Positions 51,271 through 59,843 of a stretch of DNA of 64,000 nucleotides are shown here, one piece after another. The notes beneath the pieces were generated by a model that was given only the letters and a program-made list of their open reading frames with translations, was not told the origin of the DNA and did not search any database. The translations under genes and the position numbers were made by a program. Each line of letters starts with the position of its first letter. The stretch's first letter is position 1. This DNA is from Herbiconiux ginsengi (GTDB taxonomy: Bacteria; Actinomycetota; Actinomycetes; Actinomycetales; Microbacteriaceae): assembly GCF_900107435.1 (NCBI RefSeq), contig NZ_FNPZ01000003.1, positions 496,001 to 560,000 on the forward strand. Direction: 5' to 3'.

Positions 51271-51923
51271 GCGAGACGACGCCGATCAAGGTCGATGTGT
51301 GGTCGGACATCGCCTGCCCCTGGTGTTACATCGGCAAGCGGAAGTTCGAATCCGCCGTCACGGAAAGCGGCATCCCGGTGGGGATCGAATACCACGCCTA
51401 CGAACTCGCTCCGGATCTGCCCGAGGAGTTCGAGGGCAGCGAACAGGACTATCTCGAGATCCGCGGATATTCGGCCGACGAGGTGCAGCCTCTGCTGACG
51501 CGATTGGTCGGCGCCGCGAAAGCGGTCGGGCTCGACTTCGACTACGACATCCTGCGGCACACGAACATGCTCAAAGGTCATCAGCTGATTCGCTGGGCCC
51601 AGACCGAAGGTCGCCAGCTCGACATGGTGGAACGCATCCTGGCCGCCCACTTCGAGGAAGGGCGGCATGTCGGCCGCGACGAAGACCTCGCCGACCTGGC
51701 GGCCGAGATCGGACTCGACCGGGAGAAGGCGTTGCAGGCGCTGAAGGAGAACCGCTTCCGGGAGGATGTGCGCGCCGACGAGCTGCTCGCGCGCCAACTC
51801 GGTATCCGGGGTGTGCCGTACTACGTGTTCGATGACACCTACGGAGTCTCGGGTGCCCAGGACCCGTCCACCTTCGCGGACATATTGCGGCAGCTCGCGC
51901 AGCGGAAGGTGGTCGAGGAGTGA
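51267..51923 (+). CDS. FrnE-like DsbA-family thiol oxidoreductase
   Basis: A 218-residue cytoplasmic protein of the thioredoxin-fold FrnE group. VDVWSDIACPWCYIGKRKFE contains the CPWC active site (Cys17, Cys20). The helical insertion (RHTNMLKGHQLIRWAQTEGR) and cis-Pro loop GIRGVPYYVFDD follow the DsbA/HCCA-isomerase layout. Members act in disulfide handling or polyketide oxidation. It is translationally coupled to the MFS gene upstream, and its stop overlaps the start of a 41-codon gene by one base (TGATG). Confidence 0.92.
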   Translation: MSETTPIKVDVWSDIACPWCYIGKRKFESAVTESGIPVGIEYHAYELAPDLPEEFEGSEQDYLEIRGYSADEVQPLLTRLVGAAKAVGLDFDYDILRHTNMLKGHQLIRWAQTEGRQLDMVERILAAHFEEGRHVGRDEDLADLAAEIGLDREKALQALKENRFREDVRADELLARQLGIRGVPYYVFDDTYGVSGAQDPSTFADILRQLAQRKVVEE

Positions 51924-52048
51924 TGAGAACGGCGAGGTCGAAGCTGGTCGCCCTTGACGTTCCGGACGCCGCCGCCTGCGTGGACGGCGTGTGCGAGATG
52001 CCGATGAATTCTGCCGCGACGGATTGCGACGACGACCTGGACCAATGA
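51923..52048 (+). CDS. 41-residue cysteine-containing microprotein coupled to FrnE
   Basis: A short gene starting at ATG 51923 within TGATG, the overlap with the FrnE stop; GAGGAG lies just upstream as its ribosome site. The product begins MRTARSKLVALDVPDAAACV and continues DGVCEMPMNSAATDCDDDLDQ. Three Cys are present, the first two as CVDGVC, and the C-terminus is acidic. A basic head, a Cys pair and an acid tail suggest a soluble metal- or thiol-binding protein, or a substrate of FrnE. No family recognised. Its size would hide it from most gene callers. Confidence 0.65.
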   Translation: MRTARSKLVALDVPDAAACVDGVCEMPMNSAATDCDDDLDQ

Positions 52049-52092
52049 GATCCGCCGCCCGCGACCTCAGGGCCGCGGGCGGCGGCGGTCGT

Positions 52093-54042
52093 TCAGTAGG
52101 TGAAGCTCGTGAACCGCGCATCCTGGCCGCCGAGCCATCCCATGGCCGACTTTCGCAAGTCGGGACCGACGCTGACGAAGAAGCTTCGACGTCCTTCTGC
52201 GCCTTCGGCGAGGAGGTCACTCTGCTGCATCCGACGGCGGCGAACACGGGCTCCGGCCTGCTCGAGCATCCGAATTTCGTCGCCGTGGTCAGCCTGTGCT
52301 TCTCCGGTAATGAACATCGTCGTCAAGGGGGCCAGGCCGTCGATCCTCCGGAGGATGTCGATCGCCAGAGGGAGGTCGTCGGCCCTCACGCTCCACAGCA
52401 CCCTCAGCAGACACCCCGCTTCGATCAGGGGAGCCGCCTGGGCCACGAGGGGAGTGATCCCCACGCCGGCCGCGACAACGACGGTGTCGACGTCGGCATC
52501 CGTGCCCGGCTCCACGAGGTTGTCACTCCCGAAGCCGAGCACGGCAGCGGTGACATCGGCGCCGTCCTTCCACTCGGCCAGGTGCTCAGTGACCGGCCCG
52601 TGTTCGCGAACCGTGATCTCAAAGCGCATGCTCCCCGGTTCCCCGGGGCGGTTCGCGTCGGCAGCGGCGGGATCGACTCGCTGCGGTGGCGCACTCGTGA
52701 TCGTGAACGATCGGATGTAATCGTCGTTCAGCGACGCAGGGTCGTGATCGCGCATGTGCGACCAGCCCCGGTCGAGGTCGGCGGAGAAGTCCAGGGTCAC
52801 GTGCTGGCCCGCACGCCATGGTTCGAGCGTCGAGTACGCCTCGGCGGCACCGGGCGAGGATGTGTCCGGCGCGAGAGCGAAGGTGTACCGTGCGACGGTG
52901 GGGGTGATCGGCGTTCTGCCGACGAGCGTCGCCCTGGCGACCGGGTGGGTCGTCGCGGGAGACAGGCCGAGGTCGCCGAGCTCTTCGGCGAGCGGGCGCA
53001 CGGGCGGGTCATAGGGCGAGGGATCGAGCAGGCGTCCGCGGAAGAAGAGACCGTCCTCCACGAAGCGGGCGGCATCGACCTCGATCCGCACGGCGACGGT
53101 GCTGTGCGGCATGACCGCGGCGGCTGCCACGCCGACGAGGATGTCGGCTCGCCCGGTGAGGTAGAGGATGTCGCCGGTCTCGAAGTCGGGGAATGTCACG
53201 CCCACGGCGGGGTCGGTCGTGAGGTTTCCCAGGGTCTGGAGGAGTCGATTGCCGGAGTATTCGGGGTAGACCAGGGTCACCCCGTCAGCGGCTGAATTGC
53301 TCAAGACCCGCACGAAGCCGGGCGCACCGCCGCGGTTGTTGGTGTCCATGCTCTCGTCGCCGTGCCGACTGGAGATGAAGAAGATGTCCGCCTTGTCGAT
53401 CAATCGCACAGCCGCGTCGTTCAGCGGCATCGAGTCGCTGATCAACGCTGGATGCGCTTCGTGCGGCCAGACGGTCTTGCGGTTGAGGTACTTCGGGCAG
53501 TTCCCGAGCGTCTCATCGATCGTGATCGCCATCTGCACGTCGACACGCGGGGCGTCGGCCATCGATCCGAGACGCGCGGCCGGCGGTTCGTCGCCGCGGA
53601 CGATGCCTCGCACCATGCGGCCCGCGAGTTTGACCCTCGTTCTCTCTTCGAGGTCGATGGCCAGTCCCGCGACCAGCTTGCCGCCGGCGGCGCCATCGGT
53701 CTCGTTGGACAACAGGGCGTTCAGGACGGGATCGAGCCCTGTCCACGCGCCGGTCTCATGGCGGGATGCGGGCGACAGGTGCGCGGGTGTGCTCACGCCC
53801 AGAATGCCAGGAGCGATCGGGATGGTGACGCCCGGTTGGCCGCCCAGCAGCGTCGTCCACACGCGACCCCGATCGTCGACGGTGCCGAGGGCAAGAAGAG
53901 GGGTCTGCGCCATCCAGTGCGCGTATGCGTCTGGCAGACCTCGGATCGTCGGGTTGCCGCTGGGCGGCACATGCAGCAGTCGGTGCATCTCCTCTTCGCC
54001 CTGGTGCCACTGTCGTGGTGAATGATCGTGGTGCGTCGACAT
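52093..54042 (-). CDS. PNPOx-like domain fused to FAD/NAD(P)-binding ferredoxin reductase domain
   Basis: A 649-residue fusion. The N-terminal half (to about 330) is a pyridoxamine-phosphate-oxidase-like flavin-binding split barrel: LLALGTVDDRGRVWTTLLGGQPG and KADIFFISSRHGDESMDTNNRGGAPGFVRV. From about 385 a ferredoxin-NADP reductase module follows: FAD site YIRSFTITSAPP, and NAD(P) site TVVVAAGVGITPLVAQA. No 2Fe-2S Cys cluster is present at the C-terminus. It probably moves electrons from NAD(P)H through flavin to an oxidised substrate. AGGAG precedes ATG 54042. It follows the hydrolase at 55024 across a strong hairpin. Confidence 0.87.
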   Translation of the reverse strand: MSTHHDHSPRQWHQGEEEMHRLLHVPPSGNPTIRGLPDAYAHWMAQTPLLALGTVDDRGRVWTTLLGGQPGVTIPIAPGILGVSTPAHLSPASRHETGAWTGLDPVLNALLSNETDGAAGGKLVAGLAIDLEERTRVKLAGRMVRGIVRGDEPPAARLGSMADAPRVDVQMAITIDETLGNCPKYLNRKTVWPHEAHPALISDSMPLNDAAVRLIDKADIFFISSRHGDESMDTNNRGGAPGFVRVLSNSAADGVTLVYPEYSGNRLLQTLGNLTTDPAVGVTFPDFETGDILYLTGRADILVGVAAAAVMPHSTVAVRIEVDAARFVEDGLFFRGRLLDPSPYDPPVRPLAEELGDLGLSPATTHPVARATLVGRTPITPTVARYTFALAPDTSSPGAAEAYSTLEPWRAGQHVTLDFSADLDRGWSHMRDHDPASLNDDYIRSFTITSAPPQRVDPAAADANRPGEPGSMRFEITVREHGPVTEHLAEWKDGADVTAAVLGFGSDNLVEPGTDADVDTVVVAAGVGITPLVAQAAPLIEAGCLLRVLWSVRADDLPLAIDILRRIDGLAPLTTMFITGEAQADHGDEIRMLEQAGARVRRRRMQQSDLLAEGAEGRRSFFVSVGPDLRKSAMGWLGGQDARFTSFTY

Positions 54043-54082
54043 CGGTGGCTCCTGGTGGGTTGGACTTGGTGGGAGATATGCA

Positions 54083-54132
54083 GCGCGCGTCGCACCCCGG
54101 TGCCGTCTTGGCACCCGGGGTACGACGCGCGC
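54083..54132. terminator. Strong GC hairpin between hydrolase and PNPOx-fusion genes
   Basis: GCGCGCGTCG pairs with CGACGCGCGC, and CACCCCGGTGCC largely with GGCACCCGGGGT, round a TCTT-like loop. It sits between two same-strand genes, so it may be a partial terminator or an mRNA processing/stability element that lowers expression of the second gene. Confidence 0.6.
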
Positions 54133-54139
54133 GACGAGG

Positions 54140-55024
<885 letters not shown>

Positions 55025-55089
55025 AGTGAATCTCCTTGTCTAACTATCAACTGTGTGTTGAATGGTTAGAACCATTCCACGCACATTCC

Positions 55090-55121
55090 AACCTGTCAAG
55101 CTGGTTTGAGTGGTAAGGTAA
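55090..55121. promoter_or_regulatory. Shared 32-bp element, copy B (hydrolase/CGNR gap)
   Basis: AACCTGTCAAG-N10-TGGTAAG-G-TAA, with the same spacing as copy A. TAAGGT at 55114-55119 lies seven bases before the CGNR ATG, which would make that transcript leaderless; TGTCAA provides a TTGACA -35 on the other strand. Confidence 0.7.
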
Positions 55122-55125
55122 GGGC

Positions 55126-55662
55126 ATGGTGCAACGACTTCTCGTGGGCGAAACCCTGTCGCTCGACCTCGTGAACACGGAATGGGTGGAGCACGGTGCA
55201 CCGGTCGACTTCCTCGCCGATGCCGATGCCGCCGATGTCTGGTTCCGCGACTATGGATTCGATCCTGAGTCGGAGAGACTCGACGCGCTCCTCGCGTCAC
55301 GCCGGGCGATCCGCGAATGCTTGGACGAACCGGGCGATGCGGCGGATGCCGCACTCAACGATGTCCTCAGCCATGGCCACGAACGTGTCCTCATGGTCGA
55401 GGGCCGCCCGGAAAAGGCGATCGAGACCGACCCCGGCTGGTATGCCGCCTGGAGCGCGGCGTTCGCCTACACGACGCTCTTGGCCACGCAACCCGACCGG
55501 GTAAGGCAGTGCGCCCACCCCGACTGTGTCCTGTACTTCTTCGACACCTCTCGCAATGGTGGCCGCCGCTGGCACTCCATGGAGACCTGCGGTGCACGCA
55601 CCAAGTCGGCGCGGCATTACCGCCGCCAGGTCTCCGTCGAAAAGGCGACCGATCCGCGCTGA
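55126..55662 (+). CDS. CGNR zinc-finger/ABATE-domain regulator (CGAR variant)
   Basis: A 178-residue protein. The N-terminal ABATE domain (LSLDLVNTEWVEHGAPVDFLAD, then LLASRRAIRECLD) is a predicted stress-ligand domain; the C-terminal zinc finger is CAHPDCVLYFFDTSRNGGRR followed by WHSMETCGARTKSARHYRR. The normally invariant CGNR is CGAR here. Such proteins are thought to be transcription regulators. ATG 55126 follows a -10-like TAAGGT by only seven bases, so translation is probably leaderless. Divergent from the Asp-nucleophile hydrolase, its likely target. Confidence 0.87.
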   Translation: MVQRLLVGETLSLDLVNTEWVEHGAPVDFLADADAADVWFRDYGFDPESERLDALLASRRAIRECLDEPGDAADAALNDVLSHGHERVLMVEGRPEKAIETDPGWYAAWSAAFAYTTLLATQPDRVRQCAHPDCVLYFFDTSRNGGRRWHSMETCGARTKSARHYRRQVSVEKATDPR

Positions 55663-55680
55663 GCCCGATGGCGCATTCGC

Positions 55681-55809
55681 TCAATCGTCAACCCAGACGC
55701 TGAATCCATCCACACCCGCGTTCCACGGCGGTGACTCCTCGTGGAACTCGAGATACAGATGCCGGGCGGCGGCGTGGAGATCCAGCTGTCCGCGCGAATC
55801 GGCGACGTC
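55681..55809 (-). pseudogene. 3-prime fragment of an unidentified gene
   Basis: A 42-codon open stretch on the minus strand ends in a convincing protein terminus (LHAAARHLYLEFHEESPPWN, then VDGFSVWVDD and TGA) but is closed upstream by an in-frame TGA at 55810-55812 and has no start codon. It looks like the tail of a decayed gene. The family is not recognised. Confidence 0.45.
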
Positions 55810-55897
55810 TCATCCTGTTCGCGTCAGGAGCGTCTCGAGCGCCAGACATTGGTGTCAGCTCCTCGGACGATTGGCTGCAGAGTCCAACGCCGCGGGC

Positions 55898-56368
55898 TCA
55901 CAGCGGCCCCAGCACGTCGCGGACTGCGTCGTGCAGCTCGAGGCCCTCCAGGACGGTCAGCAGTTGCCGCTCCTCGTAACGGAAATGGTTCTCCATGATC
56001 GCGGCCACGCCCTCGAGGTGACGGTCGAGTTCGGCCGGAGATGCAGCCCGGTCGACCGCGTCTCTGAGGCCGCCGAGCAGGTGGCCGATCATCGAGTGGT
56101 CCCGCTCGAGGGCGCGCAGCACGGGTGCCAGGTGCGGATGCGCCTTCTCGATCGCGGGAAAGAGGGCGCGGTCTTCGCCCCGATGATGACCGTCGAGGGC
56201 TGCGCAGAATCCGTGGCAGTAGATCAGCAGGTCCCGCCCTGCCTGCTCCGCAGACCCAGGCTCGCGCGCAGCCTCGCGGGTGACGCGCAAGGCGTCACGG
56301 ATGCGCCGGTGCACGGCGCGCAATTCGGTGCTCCAGGCGATGAGCCTGGTCGTGTCGCGCTCAGTCAC
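55898..56368 (-). CDS. Hemerythrin HHE-domain protein
   Basis: A 156-residue four-helix hemerythrin-like protein. Di-iron ligand candidates are all present: His in LRAVHRRIRDAL, HGFCAALDGHHRGEDRALFP with the HxxxE set, LERDHSMIGHLL, and MENHFRYEERQLL. Such proteins bind O2 or NO or serve in iron and redox sensing. Start ATG 56368. It stands between broken genes, with no obvious operon partner. Iron binding is a confident family inference; the role is not known. Confidence 0.87.
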   Translation of the reverse strand: MTERDTTRLIAWSTELRAVHRRIRDALRVTREAAREPGSAEQAGRDLLIYCHGFCAALDGHHRGEDRALFPAIEKAHPHLAPVLRALERDHSMIGHLLGGLRDAVDRAASPAELDRHLEGVAAIMENHFRYEERQLLTVLEGLELHDAVRDVLGPL

Positions 56369-56466
56369 GCGACGACGAAGGGAATGATGCGAGCATCAAC
56401 GGTCCTTCGGTTCGGCGCCTCCATGCCTGACACGGACTGCCACCAGCACGCGACGCACCCACGATC

Positions 56467-57139
56467 TTAGCCCGGCTGTGCCGAGGTTCTTACTCGGTCT
56501 GACGGGTCGGGTGGGGCCGGCCTGTGCCGTGAATGCGAAACGGGTCCGGAATTCACCTCCGGCCGCTCACTCAGGTGGATGCCACGGTGTAATCCGACGT
56601 CGAGGGCGTCTGTGGAGGTTTCTGCGATCTCGTCCACGTCCCGAAGGTACTGAATGGTCGCGTCGATGTCGTCGGGGGAGTCGCCGAGCTGCGGTTGCTT
56701 GTGCCCGCTGACCACGAAGCGCGGGTTGAGCGCTTTCAGCCGTGTCAAGGCGGCGATCCAGTTCTGTCGAGCCTCCGGGGTCGTCTCGACGGGATAGGGG
56801 TACGTGGCGTTGTAGACCACGTCGCCGCGCACGATCAGGCGGAGGTTCGGCACCCACAGGGATGTGGTTCCTTCTGTGTCGGTATGGCCTGCCTCGATCA
56901 CGCTCAGCTCGTTCCCCTCGAGCTCGAAGTGGACGCTGTCGAGGGCTTCTGGGAACTCGACCGGAGGGATCTGGCCGGGGAACAGCTTCTTCCAGAAGCC
57001 TGTGAGGTACGCCGGCTCGGTCTGGATGCGCAATTCGGCGATCGTTCCCTCTGTGGCCAGGATGCGGGCATCCGGGAACGCTGCACGCAGCATCCCGACG
57101 CCGAACGCGTGGTCGCCGTGCCCGTGGGTGAGGTACCTT
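56467..57139 (-). pseudogene. MBL-fold metallo-hydrolase, 5-prime truncated
   Basis: The open frame starts, just after an in-frame TGA, with YLTHGHGDHAFGVGMLRAAF, the metallo-beta-lactamase zinc motif, and continues through VIEAGHTDTEGTTSLWVPNL and FVVSGHKQPQLGDSPDD. The first 60 or so residues that should precede the HxHxDH motif are absent: sequence upstream of about 57137 is unrelated. The C-terminus after STDALD also looks replaced. A shorter product from ATG 57093 would lack the zinc motif. Non-functional remnant. Confidence 0.75.
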
Positions 57140-57387
57140 CACGATTCACTCTGAATCTAGGGGCGGTCGAGGAGTGTCACGGAACTCGGGGTGCCTCAGT
57201 GCCTGTTCAAGTTGAAGATCGAGTGTCGAGCGCCGTCGCGAGAGCCGGTTGTCCGCGCCGGGCGCAACACCGACGTCGTCGCTCGCCTGAAGTCGCACTC
57301 CGTGCCGCGCGAGCTTGGCTGAGTCCGGCACCCCCTACAACGACACGCCCGTATCCATTGACGATGCGGTTGACAGGACGATCGGTC
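57140..57387. other. Region without a confident gene, next to a truncation junction
   Basis: A 61-codon minus-strand frame (57146-57331) begins MPDSAKLARHGVRLQASDD, but I cannot support it as a gene. The stretch is probably unrelated DNA joined to the truncated MBL gene. Confidence 0.4.
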
Positions 57388-58443
57388 TCAGCACCCTCCT
57401 ACGGTCAGCGGGACTCCCAGGGGATGCTCATCGGTAGGAGTCTGTCGATTGCTTGCCGACCAACTTAGTTGCCACGTGCCCGGGGCGATGTCGGCTGAGG
57501 AAGACACAGGATACATCGCGGAGTTGCCGCTGACGATGATCCTTGCGTTTCCCTCGCTGTCTGCCGTGCCGAACCCTTGGAAGCTGTAGCTCGTGGGCCC
57601 TCCGGTCTGGACGCTCCCCACGAACACGGTCTCGTCAGGAAGGAGGCCGGAGAAGCTAACCGGAAGCCCGGCCTGGCCGGCGAGGAGCTGGGCTGGTTCG
57701 ATACAGGAGGGTGCCGTCGCGGTCACGGCCTCGATCGGGAGGAACTCGATCGTCAGCGGCTGGCTGAGCACGATCGGATCCGCGAAGCCCGAAATCGAAT
57801 CATCGTGTTGCGGTCCGTCGCTGCCATCCACGCGCACGTAACTGCCCAGGAGATAACCGCTTTCGCCGCTTTCCGTGAAGTTCTCGGGGAAAACATCCGG
57901 GGTCCAGGTGATCGTCGCCGCGCCGTTCTCGTCGGTTCTCACCATGGTCGGGTTGCTGAAGACCGAGAAGTACGCGTCGGGCGCGCTCGATTCGCCGCGA
58001 TATCGAGAATCGATCGAGAGCATGTACTCCGTGTCGGGTGCGAACCCTGAGAGGTTCGCGGTGACTCCGGCGCCCCAGTCGGGAGGGCTGAAGGCGACAC
58101 TGCCAAGGGAGACCGTCGGTGTCGCCGGGATCGGAGGTGCGACTGTCGGGGGGACAGTCGGCGAGGGCGTCGGCGACGAGGTCGTAGGCAGCGGGGCGGG
58201 CGGCGCATCGTCGGCGTCTCCGGATCCGAAAACGCTGAGGCCCACGGCCAGGGCGCCACCGGCAGTGCCCAGTCCGAGCACGATGAGTACGGCAACCACG
58301 ACGGCGCCAAACCGGAAGCGACGTCGGGGCAGCGCTACGGGTGGGGGCACCTGCAAAGATGCGTCGGCGTTGAGGAGGACGTTCTGGGTGATGCGGTCGA
58401 GCAGAAGCTCGAATTCATCTCCCGCGGGAGGTTCAGTTCTCAT
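57388..58443 (-). CDS. Single-pass membrane protein coupled to ECF sigma factor (putative anti-sigma or cell-surface protein)
   Basis: A 351-residue protein. A 45-residue cytoplasmic head (EFELLLDRITQNVLLNADA) is followed by basic residues and one membrane helix (RFGAVVVAVLIVLGLGTAGGALAVGL, given here as about 46-70), a Thr/Pro-rich stalk (PTTSSPTPSPTVPPTV) and a beta-rich extracellular part with two similar domains ending in a Cys. Its ATG at 58443 overlaps the sigma factor gene by 11 bases. Position and topology fit an anti-sigma factor with an external sensor, but no ZAS motif is seen. Role inferred from context. Confidence 0.6.
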   Translation of the reverse strand: MRTEPPAGDEFELLLDRITQNVLLNADASLQVPPPVALPRRRFRFGAVVVAVLIVLGLGTAGGALAVGLSVFGSGDADDAPPAPLPTTSSPTPSPTVPPTVAPPIPATPTVSLGSVAFSPPDWGAGVTANLSGFAPDTEYMLSIDSRYRGESSAPDAYFSVFSNPTMVRTDENGAATITWTPDVFPENFTESGESGYLLGSYVRVDGSDGPQHDDSISGFADPIVLSQPLTIEFLPIEAVTATAPSCIEPAQLLAGQAGLPVSFSGLLPDETVFVGSVQTGGPTSYSFQGFGTADSEGNARIIVSGNSAMYPVSSSADIAPGTWQLSWSASNRQTPTDEHPLGVPLTVGGC

Positions 58444-58972
58444 TGTCAATCGCCGCCTTTCGAAGCTTGCTGCGGCTGCGAGAGACTCGTTGCCGCACTG
58501 CGCCCACACTGATGCCGGTCGCTTCCGCCGCCTCGGCGTACGTGCGGCCTTCGATGAGGCAGAGTTCGCACACGCGTCTGTCGAGCGGAGACAGACGTTC
58601 TATCTCGGCTGTGACCCATCGCAAGCGATCGCGAGCTTCGTCGTCGTCGTTCAGGATCACGATGTCGTCGGGAAGCTCATCGGCGGCGTGCCGCGCTCGA
58701 GACCTGTTCAGGTTCAGCGCGAGGTTGCGACACGTCAAAAGCAGCCACGGCAGCAGGGATCGGTCGACCACGTCGATGCTGTCGGCCTTTCGCCAACACG
58801 TGAGAAAGGTGTCCTGCACAACTTCTTCGACGTCATGCTGGTTCGCAACCAAAGCCCACGCGTATCGAGTGACGGCGGGAGAATGACGCCGAAGAATGCC
58901 AGCTAGCGCTCCCTTGTCTCCGTTCGCCATACCACTCAACAGTTCAGCATCCGAAGTCTCGACTACGTCCAT
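58433..58972 (-). CDS. ECF-type RNA polymerase sigma factor
   Basis: A 179-residue sigma-70 family ECF factor. Region 2: RYAWALVANQHDVEEVVQDTFLTCWRKAD and LLPWLLLTCRNLALNLNRSR. Region 4: RLSPLDRRVCELCLIEGRTYAEAAEATGISVGAVRQRVSRSR, here quoted by its parts; the helix-turn-helix is GISVGAVRQRVSR. GAGGGG lies six bases before ATG 58972; GTG 58978 is an alternative. The downstream membrane-protein gene overlaps it, the usual sigma/anti-sigma layout. Target promoters unknown. Confidence 0.92.
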   Translation of the reverse strand: MDVVETSDAELLSGMANGDKGALAGILRRHSPAVTRYAWALVANQHDVEEVVQDTFLTCWRKADSIDVVDRSLLPWLLLTCRNLALNLNRSRARHAADELPDDIVILNDDDEARDRLRWVTAEIERLSPLDRRVCELCLIEGRTYAEAAEATGISVGAVRQRVSRSRSKLRKAAIDNEN

Positions 58973-59140
58973 GCGCACCCCCTCACTATAGGAATGTCGC
59001 TACCGAGGCAAGAATCACGAAATGTCATGAAGAATATTTGTCGCTGCTGCCATAGCTCGCAATTGCTGGCGACTGGCTGCCCGCTGAAGGACCGTTTTAC
59101 GGGCGCGTAATACAGCACCGACCTCATTACGCTTGCGGTC

Positions 59141-59461
59141 ATGGGCACTTCAAAAGATGGCGACAAAGATCGCCAGAACGTCCTGCTGCTCTGGCCCGAG
59201 TGGGGCCCCAGGGATCTACTCGGTTCTACGCCGATCTCCGATTCACTGCGCCTGCGCCTGCGGAACTGGAATCACACCTGGCAGACGGTGCTCGATCCCG
59301 TGAAGGAAATTCGGTGGCCGGACGCCGAAGTCGGCAGGCGATGGATTGCCGAGGGCGAAAGCTTGGTGCGAGAGCTGCAGGTCGAACTCGGACCGCAGGT
59401 GCGCGTCGTGGAGGGGTTCAGGGTCTATGACCCGGACGGAGAGCCACCACGCTGGTCGTAG
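59141..59461 (+). CDS. Hypothetical protein, 106 aa
   Basis: A 106-residue soluble protein without recognised domain. NVLLLWPEWGPRDLL, then SLRLRLRNWNHTWQTVL and WIAEGESLVRELQVELG suggest a small alpha/beta fold; the pattern is similar to small proteins found near polymorphic-toxin loci, but I cannot name a family. Start ATG 59141. A minus-strand frame (part of the broken gene at 59723) overlaps its 3-prime half. Base composition is less GC-rich than the left part of the window. Confidence 0.6.
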   Translation: MGTSKDGDKDRQNVLLLWPEWGPRDLLGSTPISDSLRLRLRNWNHTWQTVLDPVKEIRWPDAEVGRRWIAEGESLVRELQVELGPQVRVVEGFRVYDPDGEPPRWS

Positions 59462-59723
59462 TGCCGTGGCGGCTGTCAGCATTGGGTGCAATCCGAGAAC
59501 TGCTAGTTGTCGCTGAGGATAAGTTGTCGCGACGACGACGGCGGGCCACCGCATGCCCGACAGTCGATCGTCTACTGTGACGGCACGGTTGAGAGAAGCC
59601 TGCGTACCGGGCGCGCCGGTGTCCAGCACGGCATACCCAATGGTCGGAATCGCAAAGTAGAGCACGGCCGAAAATGACGATCAGGGCCACCCCAAGGGTG
59701 AGAACGCGCTTTCCGTAGTTCAT
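59462..59723 (-). pseudogene. Small membrane protein gene with frameshift in the signal/TM segment
   Basis: From ATG 59723 the frame reads MNYGKRVLTLGVALIVIF and then loses hydrophobic character. In the next phase, beginning at the same point, the sequence continues AVLYFAIPTIGYAVLDTGAP, completing a natural membrane helix, and stays open to 59243. Removing one T from the TTTT run at 59674-59671 (minus strand) joins the two. The gene is therefore either broken or the run carries a sequencing error. Product unknown; the lower bound of the true gene is uncertain. Confidence 0.5.
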
Positions 59724-59843
59724 GACGCCTCCAAAGTGTTGCCGCGAGCCAAACGCACCCCTTGCGCCGGTGCTCTTTTCCGAGGATGCTTCACCAAGAC
59801 TGAGTGATCCTCAGTAATAACACATCTATCTGGAAGGCACACA

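Noticed and set aside
57146-57331. A 61-codon minus-strand frame after the truncated MBL gene
   Set aside because: No ribosome site, no recognised motif and unusual composition; more likely non-coding.
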